Source: Anser cygnoides (Eukaryota; Chordata; Aves; Anseriformes; Anatidae). Taken from it: a DNA stretch of 64,000 nt. Shown piece after piece: positions 1-9,986 of this stretch. The first letter of the stretch is position 1. Every line of letters starts with the position of its first letter. Position numbers and translations under genes: made by a program. The DNA lies in contig NC_089890.1 of the NCBI RefSeq assembly GCF_040182565.1, forward strand, positions 12,175,001-12,239,000. The letters are read 5' to 3'. Below the pieces are notes generated by a model that had not been told where the DNA came from, made no database searches, and was given only the letters and a program-made list of their open reading frames with translations.

Positions 1-592
1 CTGGGCTGCATTCGGAGGAGTGTTGCCAGCAGGTCAAGGGAGGTGATCTTCCCCCAGCTCAGCCCTGGTAAGGCCACACCTGGAGTATTATACCCAGTTC
101 TGGGCTCCCTGGTACAAGAGGGACACAGAGCTGCTGGAGTGAGTCCAGAGGAGGGCTACGAAGATGATGAGAGGATTGGAGCACCTGTCGTACAAGGACA
201 GGCTGAGAGAGCTGGGCCTGCTTAGCCTGGAAAAGAGAAGACTGAGGGGAGACCTCATCAATGCATATAAATATGCAAAAGGAGGGTGTCAAGAGGATGG
301 AACCAGACTCTTTTCTGTTGTGCCCAGCAACAGGACAAGAGGCAATGGGCACAAACTGAAGCACAGGAGGTTCCATCTGAATATGAGAGGGCACTTCTTT
401 ACTGTGAGGGGGTCACAGCACTGGAACAGGCTGCCCAGAGAGGTTGTGGAGTCTCCTTCTCTGGAGATATTCAAAACCCGTCTGGATGCCATCCTGCACA
501 AGGTGCTCTAGGTGATCCTGCTCGGCAGGGGGGTTGGACTAGATGATCTTCAGAGGTCCCTTCCAACCTCAGCCATTCTGTGATTTTGTAAT
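1..592 (+). mobile_element. CR1 LINE, 3' part (ORF2 C-terminus plus 3' UTR)
   Basis: The segment matches the characteristic 3' end of avian CR1 non-LTR retrotransposons. An open frame at 164-511 reads as the C-terminal part of CR1 ORF2 downstream of the reverse-transcriptase core, with recognisable stretches RRLRGDLI, KGGCQEDG, RTRGNG and HWNRLPREVVESPSLE, and ends at TAG 509-511. It is followed by the conserved tail 'ggttggactagatgat...ccttccaacc' at about 532-570 and the short terminal repeat 'attctgtgattttgta'. The element continues off the left edge. The frame before 164 is interrupted in this reading, so it is not a complete autonomous element. Confidence 0.95.
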
Positions 593-2283
593 ACCAAGTG
601 ACATTACATTGTGGGGCATATAAAGATTACTGCTTACAGTTTAGAAGACAAGGACTCTGATAATGAATGTTATCTGTATTTCAAAGAGATACTGAGCATC
701 TAAGACTCAGCCACTGAGATACTTGTTCAGTTTGCATCTAATCACAGCTTTTTGCGAAGGCACCCTTTGTTGCGCCAAGTTAAAAGCTACCTACAAATAA
801 GGAACTATTACCCTTAGCAAAGATCACAGTGAATATTATTTCTCTCAGAAATAGTGTGTACACTTGCTCTTTATACTATCACAGTAAGGACCATTTCCTC
901 ATGACATTTGAAAATAAGCCAAACGCCACAGACAAGATGTTTTTGTTTAGCATTATATTCCTAAGCTCATGTGTCTCTAAACAAAAAACTACATCTGTGA
1001 CATAACAAAGCAAATGAAAAGTTTACAAAGTGCTAGAATTCAAAGAATGATTTAAAGAATACTCAGTTATTGACAAATGATGTTAAGCAAAGCCTGGCTT
1101 GGGATGGAAGTATTTACTCAGTATCCACAAGGCTCAAATGACTTTCAGTGGCGAGAATAAACTGAAATCAGTAACATCTCTGGCATAACAGTGTGATCAG
1201 ATAAATATACATCTCTTTACGAATGGCAAGTGCAGAATGCTTTCCTGTATTTTAGATAAGCCACACATTAACAAACCTAATTGCAAATAGCAAAACCTGA
1301 TATGAGCAAATTAAAAAAAGAAAGATTTTTACTAAACAGAAAGCTTCTACATGAGGCTCTGAGGCTGGTAATAATAGAAGTCGACCCCTTAACACATTTG
1401 CAGGTTTAAGAGCAAGAACCTATACACTAAACAAAATGCATCAACTAACTCCCTAGTGAATTGTCATTGTTCCAGTCTTTCCAGACTTGTCACTTCCATA
1501 TTTGTACTGCATGAGTCATTTCCATAAAATTCCAGTTTTATGTTCCCAATGTTTACACATACAGAAAATAAAGCACCAGATTTGGTTCTAGCCTCAGACT
1601 CCATTTTGATAAGTCTATAACCTGGAGCTAACGGCTTAGAAATTGTTTCTCATTTTCCACAGCTGAAATGGGATACAAATAATCTTTCTCCATACTTCAA
1701 AAATTAAAAGTAATTTACCCAACCTATTAAGCAGAAGTCTCTCAACTGTCTTTTCCTTTATTTTAATGTTTGTTTTGGACAAGTCTCCTGTGAAACCCTA
1801 TCTATAGCTTAACTGACAGAGTTGCCCATGCACAACCTTTGTACAGTTAAAGCTACTTAAGGAAACTTGTACAGGAGTACTTAGGAGAAGTTATTGACCT
1901 AAGGTCTTACAGTAACAAGCTGCAAAATTGTTGTTTCCAGAATGTAGCTGTTAATTTGTAAACACAATAAAAACTCTCGGGCTGATGAATGGCCAGTGAT
2001 AACATTCCATACTGAAAGCAGCATTGGTAACTGAATATTTACTTTGTTAATACCTATCACTGGGGCCAACAAAACCTGAGGCTTTGACATGACCTCCTGG
2101 CAAGCCATTAGTTATCCAATTATTTCATATACCTATCAACCATCCTTTACTTACCAGAACTGGCATGATGTACAGTTACAGAAATAGATTTTGGTTTCTT
2201 TTTACTGAAATAAGGAACTCGTAAATGGAATACGCCTATCCCTTTTTACTGACATTATCCTTTGTATTATATTCGCTAACCGG

Positions 2284-2331
2284 TATTGCAAAGTGATAAA
2301 AAGTGACAAAAAGTATTGCAAAGTGATAAAA
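2284..2331. repeat. Short tandem duplication, period 30
   Basis: The 18-base word 'tattgcaaagtgataaaa' occurs at 2284-2301 and again at 2314-2331, separated by an A-rich spacer. No function is suggested. Confidence 0.85.
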
Positions 2332-2598
2332 GTTTACACTACTCATTCAACTGTTGATTCAACACAGTCTTTTATCCTATATTACTTATTTTGCACCCAA
2401 CATCTTTATTTTCAAAAATTCTAAATGATTAATGGGGAAACATGAATACACCAATCTATTGGGGGTTGATAGCTTTTTTGCAACTGCCATCAGAGCCCTC
2501 GAGGAGGTTTACCAATTAAGTATTCCCATGTGAGCAGCAGAAATCAACTTATGCCTATGACTGTACAAGTCTTTCCCACACTGGGCCCTGTTACAGTG

Positions 2599-2642
2599 AT
2601 TGACAGATAATGCACAGTAATAATTGACAGTTAATGCACAGT
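2599..2642. repeat. Short tandem duplication, period 24
   Basis: The word 'attgacagataatgcacagt' at 2599-2618 recurs with one change (a to t) at 2623-2642. Simple local duplication. Confidence 0.85.
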
Positions 2643-4836
2643 GGGATTAACACCAAATTAAGACATTGGTGAAACAGAGAACAGTCCTTCAGTCTCAGCA
2701 AGGCTGGGTGGCAGAAAGGCACAGAGTTGATGAAGAGAACTCTATTTACTGCACAAACTCTCAGGTCAAACAGGAGAGTGACAGGTAAATTTGGGCACAT
2801 CCAGGATCAAATGACTTCTGAGTAGAGGTTTTTGCGGATAATAATTTTGGTCTAAAGTATTGAATCTCCGCTTAAATCCTGTTTTAGAGTTCAGATTGTC
2901 ATCTATATTTAGGCTAAAACAACATCTTTCATCCCAAATTATGCTGCTGAAGAACAGAATGTGTTTTGTGTGTTGAAAGGAGGAAAGCCTCAGCTATGCA
3001 GATGAATGTCCAGTCATCAGAGAAACATGTCTGTCTTAGACAGAAAGCAGGGTTACTTTCACTATCACAAGGAAGTAAAAAATTGTTTGCATCATTTCCC
3101 CACTACCAAGGAAATTAACTGTTCTGTAACAGAGTAAATAAAGTTATCTTTACATCATATTCCCATTCTATTAAAAGGTTTTTTATTTTGAAAATGAGAT
3201 TATGTTTGTATAAAAGAAAATGACTCAGGCATCTCATCATGCCCTGAATCACTACTGTCAAAACATTTAGTCATGTCTCCTGCCTCAGCAACTGTGTTCC
3301 CCCTCTTCACCCTACAAAGAACTGCACGCTCTACCAGTTGCCAAAGACTAAAATTCACACATCCTGGTCCTGCCATACCAGTTAGAGCTCTCATACCTCT
3401 GGGTCTGATGTTCCCATCTCTCAGCTGGCACCTCAGACATTTGGAGCTGCAGACATGCCATAGTTGCATCTTCCAGCTCCATGGTGTATTCCCTGTTGAA
3501 CTATCGACAAATTAAATAACATGCATGTAAGAATGATATAAACACATGCAATTATCTTATTAAGTAACTAAGCAAATCAATATGCTTCTCACTACATAAA
3601 GCTAGATAATGAAAGCAACGGAGTGTTGTTGAGCACACTACACTTAAAGTTCAGGAAACTACCATGTTTCCATACACTGCTACTGCTACTGGGTCTTAAT
3701 GTTTTCACTATTGCAACAATATAAAGCTGTCGGTGCATCTCCACACTACGACAGAATATATATAATAGAATTGGAATACAGCACGGGTCAGCTGTTTTTT
3801 TGCTCTTGATTAAAGGTAGCACATTCATATGTTTATCATCAAATCTGTTTGAGCTTTTTTATTAGTGTTTGGTTTCATACTGTATATTCCTTTCCAAATG
3901 CCATGGCTGAAATTTTCTGTGTTGTACCTTGCATCAAATTATTTTGGAAGGATAAACTAAAACAGATGCACTTTCCAAAAATTTACACAGAAAGATAAGT
4001 AATTTTGCCCATATGAAGAAAAGCTTGTTCCTATTTTCTTGAGATACTCTATTACCTTCGTGCTTTATTATTTGAAATTAAGTAGAAGGGTGGCCCCAGA
4101 AAAATACCTTAGTATCTTCTAATGCTTCTACAAATTATCAGAAAGGGATTTGTGAAGGAGAAAGAACTGTGGAAGGGGACCAGACGAGAAAGACCAGAAT
4201 TAAAGAAGATCTGGGACAAAAGCTACAGAAGCTGAAGGTGTATAAGATGAGGTGAAAAGATGAAGGACTAGAGAGAGGACAATAGCAGGGATGGCAGAGA
4301 AAAGAATAACAAGTGAAGGAATGTTTGAAGAGTAGGGCCTAGGATGAGCAAATACAAAGGAAAATTTCTGATACAGTACTTTATTGTATAAACTTTCACA
4401 TATGGCCTTCATTTCTTTTATAGCACTTGTCTGAAATTCTGCTTAACTACTTGGAGCTGGAATTTTGTTTCTTTCATGGCTGCATGAAAAAATAAAATCT
4501 GCCCAGAACAGATCTGGCTTAGCACCTGAGTTCCTTTTTGGCAGGTGAAGAAGCTCAACAATTCAGAAACAGTAAAAGCAAACAAATCCAACCCCCAAAC
4601 GCTTAGGACTTCAGGTATGCATAGCAGCATGCACTGCCACCTGGAGGCAGAAAGCTCCAAGTACAGCTAAAAGCTTCAAAACTACAGCTAATGCTTCAAA
4701 AGGAAACTTTCACCCCTAAATTAATTTTAGTTAAGATACCTAGTGTTTCTTTTGAGTTTTTCCTGGTGGAAATCTATTAAGGCAGCAAAAAGATGGTCTT
4801 CTTAAAAAGGACACAGACTCACGTTTTTAAATGCCA

Positions 4837-4842
4837 TTTATT
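4837..4842 (-). terminator. Polyadenylation signal AATAAA (LYRM9, distal)
   Basis: Reads AATAAA on the minus strand about 830 bases after the LYRM9 stop codon. A GU-rich element begins some 18 bases further on, the arrangement expected of a functional cleavage site. Confidence 0.5.
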
Positions 4843-5364
4843 ACACATTGCAAAAAGCTGTGAAAGCCTTTATATCTGCACAAGACTACATATTTCCAGT
4901 GATCCATGGAGTGCACAGAACCCGTCTGAATGGCATCTGTTTTAATGGGATTTTAGAGCCTAGGGTCACAGGGGGCAGGCACCTATATTTAAATACAAAA
5001 AGACAGAAATCAGTTCAAGTGCAAACCTACAAAGTAGAATGAAGATATCCATAAGCAAGGAAAAGCAAGAGATGAGACTAAATCAGCCTTGCTATCAACA
5101 GGAGTGTAAATACTGTAGTTCAAATTTTAGATGGGCTTAAAATCCTCAGGGGAACGTTCTCCACTGAGTAGGCTATGCCTTTCTCCAGGCCTAACTAACA
5201 GTATAATCTAATCCATAATCAAGGAAATAGAAATTTGCTCTGAACCTAAACGAGCATTTCACAAGTTTGCAGGCTCTCAGGACAGACCTTTATGCTCAGA
5301 TACTGGTTAAATTCTTTCAGATGAGACTCTAATTCACCAGATATGAACAAAAGCCAGAGCACTA

Positions 5365-5370
5365 TTTATT
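5365..5370 (-). terminator. Polyadenylation signal AATAAA (LYRM9, proximal alternative)
   Basis: A second AATAAA on the minus strand about 300 bases after the stop codon. It could give a shorter 3' UTR; the downstream GU-rich context is less obvious. Confidence 0.35.
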
Positions 5371-5669
5371 GTTTGTTAATGACTTGTACTGCATTATATT
5401 GTCACGCTCAGTAAGTTTTCCCAAGAAGTGTTCTGTGCTATGCAAATCTTAGGGAAGTTTGAGCTTTATGCTAAGGTTTGTGATTATGCATGCTAAATAC
5501 TTTGAACCTAGACTGTATCATTTTATCTACTATCTCAAATAACTTCAGAAATATTATTTTATTTGCATTATATAAAGGAAAATAGCAGACAATAACATAG
5601 CACTGGACTTATTTGACTGCAAATCCTCTAACGATGTTTACCAATGACATTCCTGTCTTCATCCTTCTT

Positions 5670-5687
5670 CTACTTCTGTTTTTTATA
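5670..5687 (-). CDS. LYRM9: LYRM9 last coding exon (five codons plus stop)
   Basis: After a CATTGCAG acceptor the reading frame continues TAT AAA AAA CAG AAG TAG. This gives YKKQK, matching the YKKQ-type tail of vertebrate LYRM9. The coding part is only 18 bases, so gene predictors may miss it. Confidence 0.9.
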   Translation of the reverse strand, partial: YKKQK

Positions 5688-8203
5688 CTGCAATGAAAAA
5701 AAAAGAGGGAAAAAATACGTAACTAAAATTAATGATTTATAACGACAAGAATTTACAATCCTATTCATGATCTACACAAAATTGTCTCAGTTTCCTTTAA
5801 TTTAGATTGAGATGCGATAGGCTTTCCCTCTGCGATATAAAATAATGGAGCCATTTGCTTTTTGATGGACACCGAATTGGATCCTCATCTTGCACCATTG
5901 GAAAACTGGCAATATAACTAAGTACAATATAATCTGCTGCAGAATCAGGATGAGGCTTTTCATAATTGTAGGGAGAACAAAATCAGATTCAGGCACAGAC
6001 AGTTATTTACTAGACTGTAACTGCTGGGATTTAGCTACTGCTATAAATTTATAATCTATGACTAATCTGTGCTTGCTCCTGTAACAATTCTTATTTGGAT
6101 TTCACGGACTAGCAGAGATAGGGATTTAGCAGTCATTTAGTAAATTAAGTCACAGACACTTAGAGCAAGCTAAATTTTTGACTTGTTTCATTATACTCTG
6201 AGAAATCCAAAGTCCATGCAACTCTCAGATGTCCAATGGCATTCTTTTATTTAAGAATCCAGTTTGTCAATCTACTTCTCCTCTGCTAGTATAATATTTT
6301 GACATGGACCTTGTGGCACTGACAGTTTGAGTGATACATTTCAGTGCTGTGACAGTAGAGGCATTTCCACTTGGTGATAACTGCGGCATGAGTGAACTGA
6401 TAACCACAATTTTGCCACTATGTTGTCTAACCCTGATCCATGCAGTCACAGGTAAGACCCGAGAAAAGAGCATTCAGGGAATTTATGTAAACTGATCAAC
6501 AGAGGACAGATTCCTGTTAGGAAAAAAGCCAGTGTGTAACAATGAACTGTGACTTGTGTTGTTCCTCTGTGATAAACTTATTAGTCACCACTGCTGAAAT
6601 TTAATATAATTTTTAAAGGAAACAAAAAAAAATTATACAGAGATCAATTTAAAGCATCATTGGTTCTAAAACATACACTTAAATTTATATTGACAAAGAA
6701 GAATTTTTAAACAAGAACCATCAAATTCATAAACCCCTAGCAGCTAGGTTATTGCCTTTCACTCAGGTGCTTCAATGTCCAGGACAGTAGAACAGTTTGC
6801 TGTTCCTAACTCACTTTGCAATGTTTTATTCTTTGATTTGAACTAAGTCAGAGCAAAACTTCAACAATCTGATGCACTTACTTTATTCATGACCCAGTCG
6901 GCATCTTCAATGGCTCTCTTGATAATTTGCTGGATCCTTTCAGGATTGTCTTCATCCGCATGAACTTTGAAACTCTGCAACATTTGATCAGTGTTACACT
7001 GACGACCAACAATTGTCAAAATAAGGATCCCTTTTAAATGCTAAAGAAAATTTGGTACACACATACTTTTTATCTGAAAAGGTAAAAATATACATCATAG
7101 CACCTGACTATGCTATTTCCATAACAAGGCTTAGTAAATGCAATTTCATATTAAGTATTTTATTCCTTTCAAACACCATCAGCAAAAATACCAAGAAGAT
7201 GATCACAGACTATTGAGAACTTCAATTCAGGACAACAATTGAGGTACCTTTAGGAGGTAAAGGTATCTCAGGAATTTAGGAGGAACCTCAAGAATTTAGG
7301 ATTTAAGAGGAAATTCTTCATTAAGAGGAAATTCTTCACTCAGAGGGTGGTAAGGCACTGGCACAGGTTGCCCAGAGAGGCTGTGGATGCCCCATCCCTG
7401 GAGGTGTTCAAGACGAGGCTGGATGGGGCCTTGGCCAACCTGATCTAGCGGGTGGCATCCCTGCCTATGGCAGGGGGGTTGGAACTAGGTGATCTTTAAG
7501 GTCCTTTCCAACCCAAGCCATTCTATGATTCTAGGATACCTTTCATTACGTGGAAATGCAAAGTACATGACCAAATTTAATAAGCATCTCACATCCTACT
7601 GAATTCAACAGCACCTAAGTAAAATGCTGAATAGTGAAGTTTCCTTGAAGTTGTCTGGTACAGTAAAACTACAAATGACACAGGACATCAAAGGCATGAA
7701 ATGACTTCCATATAAACAGTTAGATGAGATTTACCCGTCCTGAAAAAAAAAAAGTAACAGACAAGGAACTAGCAAGTGTTACCATAAAAGATGTGTTTAG
7801 GTGAATAAGGAATTGTTGTTCACTCTGAACTAACACAAGAAGTAGAGATGAAAGCAAAGGAAAAATTGAAGGTTTCAGACTCAAAGCAGACAAAAGGAAA
7901 TGCACCTTCACACACTCCCAGCATAACCCTTTGAATCCACAAAGGTTTCAAGCTTACAGAAAATTTTACATGCCCAAAGTTTTAAGAAGCTGGTCCAAAC
8001 TGTAGGGGGAAAATAAACAAAAAAGAAACTACCACACAACTCTGAATTCCACCAATGAAAAGAAATATGTTTCTCACCTGCCTGATTGCATGTCTGTAAT
8101 GCTGACGAATATTCTCTTCGGGAAGTTGCTTACAGCATCGAAGCAGGTAACGATATAATTGCAAAGAGTTCTGAACTAATTCAGCATTGGGTAGTGGAGC
8201 CAT
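5670..8203 (-). CDS. LYRM9: LYRM9, LYR motif-containing protein 9 (three coding exons)
   Basis: Joining 8203-8078, 6974-6882 and 5687-5670 gives 78 codons plus TAG, the family's usual size. Every junction falls between codons, with consensus signals: CAG|GTGAGA, AAA|GTAAGT, and acceptors TTGCAG and ATTGCAG. The LYR motif is at residues 16-18 (LQLYRYLLR), followed by the conserved Phe at 44 and an acidic DEDNPERIQ helix. The C-terminus is YKKQK. The start is the ATG at 8203 because it gives the family's MAPLP N-terminus; the open frame further upstream is intron. LYR proteins act mostly in mitochondria as small adaptors for Fe-S transfer and respiratory assembly, often with acyl carrier protein; the exact role of LYRM9 is poorly defined. 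Exon 2 begins at 8218 after a TTTTCAACAG acceptor, so at least one non-coding 5' exon lies upstream. NLK is divergent from it. Confidence 0.95.
5688..6881 (-). other. LYRM9 intron between second and last coding exons
   Basis: AT-rich intron with consensus GTAAGT donor and CAG acceptor. No gene, RNA or recognised retroelement was seen in it. Confidence 0.85.
6882..6974 (-). CDS. LYRM9: LYRM9 second coding exon
   Basis: Ninety-three bases, 31 codons, encoding SFKVHADEDNPERIQQ and onward to DWVMNK. The acceptor TTGCAG ends at 6975 and donor GTAAGT starts at 6881. This is the most conserved part of the family outside the LYR motif. Confidence 0.95.
7267..7338. repeat. Two adjacent small tandem duplications at a CR1 5' junction
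   Basis: 'ctcaggaatttagga' at 7267 recurs with one change at 7287 (period 20). 'ttaagaggaaattcttca' at 7303-7320 is repeated exactly at 7321-7338 (period 18). The second copy runs straight into the CR1 sequence. Confidence 0.85.
7324..7536 (+). mobile_element. CR1 LINE, 5'-truncated 3' end
   Basis: Typical CR1 tail: 'cactggcacaggttgcccag', then 'gatgccccatccctggaggt', then 'ggttggaactaggtgatctt', ending in 'ccattctatgattctagga'. It lies in the LYRM9 intron, antisense to the gene. Only the end of ORF2 and the 3' UTR are kept. Confidence 0.93.
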
Positions 8204-8218
8204 TGTCACGTTTTTTAG
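8078..8218 (-). CDS. LYRM9: LYRM9 first coding exon
   Basis: The acceptor AG is at 8220-8219 after a T-rich tract. Fifteen bases of 5' UTR precede ATG 8203-8201. Forty-two codons end in CAG at 8080-8078, followed by donor GTGAGA. It carries the LYR motif. Its 5' part is duplicated at 9732-9906. Confidence 0.95.
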
Positions 8219-8331
8219 CTGTTGAAAACAAAGAACACAAATCAAGATATCTACTGAATTTTATTAAAAAACAGTAATAAAAGTGTAAAGTAATTTTACA
8301 ACAATAAAAACAGGGCCAGTACATTAAAATT
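8156..8331. repeat. Duplicated segment, copy 1 (true LYRM9 exon start)
   Basis: This interval contains the 3' splice acceptor, the start codon and the first 16 codons of LYRM9, plus flanking intron. It recurs in the same orientation at 9732-9906. By eye the copies differ at three bases and one A in a homopolymer over about 176 bases. Confidence 0.95.
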
Positions 8332-9683
8332 TAGCAGCATAACTTGAAAAAAATCTTTAGAAGAAAACAACATGAAATACATCAGAACTTGCTTAGTTTA
8401 TGGACAAATTGTGGTTATTTGTCAGCGATCAAACTAGAAAAAACAGTGTGCAGTTCATGCAGAGAAAATCACTTTAAAATAGTAATATTAAGCTGCATTG
8501 CAATTTAATACTTTTTTTTTTTTTTACTTAAGAAGAAAAAAAAACCACTACAGTAAACAAAAGAGTATTGGCAGCCCCCAAGAGATCTGTTTACTTGTAT
8601 GAGCCTGAGGTTTGTGGCTTAACATTAGCTTTGAAATTTTTCATTTTTGGAACAGCAACAGGAAAAGAACAAATCTAGCAAGTTTCACCTCAATAACTAT
8701 ACTTACACATTGTAACAGTAAGTCCATCCAAGCTATATGAAGTGCTAATCAAATACTGTAAATGACTTGTCATTTAACAGATGGTTACCATCTGCAGAGA
8801 ACTAAATTAACATTTGGAAAAAAGCACTTTTACATCATTACTCTTAAGAATAAAGATAATACATAAGTAACTAAATAAAGAAGTAGGTGTAAGCCATTAT
8901 TTTAGCACCCGTTATGATACATACTTATCACTTGGATTTTTTTTTCTGTTTTCTTCGTTTAAGTAATTTCTTTGGCCAAATTTAGTTCCAAGTAGAATAA
9001 CACAATAAGCATCTCATGCATGGGCTGCTGAGGCTCCAGATGAGACATTTATGTTTTTTTACCTGAAGTTAATTACATCTCACAGACTGCACTGGCTACC
9101 AGGTTCAACACCTCCAAGCTAACAGCCCAAGCATCCCACCCGTGCAGCCACAGCTCTGCTTTCTCACTGCCTGCCCAGGAGTACCCAGACAGGAGCAATG
9201 CTCGATTTAAACACAAGAAGAATTGCAGTAACAAGTGAGAGATAGTACAAGGCATAGGCCTTCTTCGATGGAATTTCTAAAGCTAATGCATGGGACCGTT
9301 ACACACGAATCTGAATATCCCTACATATGTTCTTTTACTGCCTACAATGTTGTATTCAATGGAATTTGAAAATGTTAGGTCAAGACCTCCAGAAATCTCT
9401 AAGTCTTGCTGGGCTGCAAGATGTCCGGAATTTCCAGACTTGCCCAATAGGCACATACATACCAGCTGCTCTGCTCACTTCCCCTGAGTAACATAAGCAA
9501 AATGCCAGGCATCAGCCATGCAGATCTGGACAGAAATAAAGCAAAAAATTATGTCTCTGAATTGACCAATATGTAAATTTCACAGCCATAAAGAAATAAA
9601 TACTAGTTTTCTTCTTAAGACAACAAAATATTCTGCTGACCTTGCAGTGCTCAGAGCTGATGTACTTAACTCCCGAGCATCAG

Positions 9684-9794
9684 TCAGCTCTGATATAGCA
9701 CCTTCACTGCAAAGCACATTTGAAAAGCAAGTAATTGCAAAGAATTCTGAACTAATTCAGCATTGGGTAGTGGAGCCATTGTCACGTTTTTTAG
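9684..9794 (-). pseudogene. Truncated LYRM9 exon copy with intact acceptor and ATG
   Basis: On the minus strand the copy keeps the TTTTCAACAG acceptor, the short 5' UTR and ATG at 9779-9777. It encodes the LYRM9 start through SLQL (residue 16), after which the sequence is unrelated and the frame stops at TGA 9686-9684, giving 31 codons in all. The LYR motif is broken (SLQLL instead of SLQLYR) and the normal donor is absent. It is a partial duplicate, not a second gene. If its acceptor were used it would make a short dead-end frame. Confidence 0.85.
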
Positions 9795-9906
9795 CTGTTG
9801 AAAACAAAGAACACAAATCAAGATATCCACTGAATTTTATTAAAAACAGTAATAAAAGTGTAAAGTAATTTTACAACAATAAAAACAGGGCCAGTAAATT
9901 AAAATT
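9732..9906. repeat. Duplicated segment, copy 2
   Basis: Direct repeat of 8156-8331, offset by about 1,576 bases and about 98% identical. On the LYRM9 strand it lies upstream of the true exon. Similarity stops sharply just after codon 16 of LYRM9 at one end and about 25 bases before a CR1 tail at the other. Confidence 0.95.
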
Positions 9907-9930
9907 AAAACAGCAAGTAATATCAGGTTA

Positions 9931-9986
9931 AAGGTTGGACTAGATGATTTTAGAGGTCTTTTCCAACCTGAATGATTCTATGATAA
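9931..9986 (+). mobile_element. CR1 LINE, extreme 3' tail only
   Basis: 'aaggttggactagatgattt', then 'tagaggtcttttccaacct', then 'gattctatgat' is the last ~55 bases of a CR1 element. It is one of the shortest truncations in the window and sits about 25 bases from the end of the duplicated LYRM9 segment. Confidence 0.88.

Larger units (their letters stand above)
593..4814. other. Intergenic DNA downstream of LYRM9, no gene seen
   Basis: AT-rich unique-looking sequence. Open frames on either strand are short (under 90 codons) and resemble no family I know. Two short tandem duplications lie at 2284-2331 and 2599-2642. I see no CpG island, no RNA gene and no recognisable retroelement here. An unannotated lncRNA or distal regulatory element cannot be excluded. 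Confidence 0.6.
4815..5669 (-). other. LYRM9: Candidate LYRM9 3' UTR
   Basis: On the minus strand, sequence after the LYRM9 stop codon runs without another recognised gene to a good poly(A) site. AATAAA is at 4842-4837, followed by a likely cleavage point near 4815-4826 and a GU-rich stretch (gtgagtctgtgtcc) at about 4819-4806. A second AATAAA at 5370-5365 would give a shorter UTR. The boundary is inferred, not observed. Confidence 0.5.

Noticed and set aside
8204..8245. Earlier in-frame Met for LYRM9 at 8245
   Set aside because: This part is intron: a TTTTCAACAG acceptor ends at 8219, and family proteins start at MAPLP (8203).
8086..8277. Plus-strand frame sharing a 30-residue block with the frame at 9647-9868
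   Set aside because: The shared protein block is the antisense reading of the duplicated LYRM9 exon segment, not a gene family.
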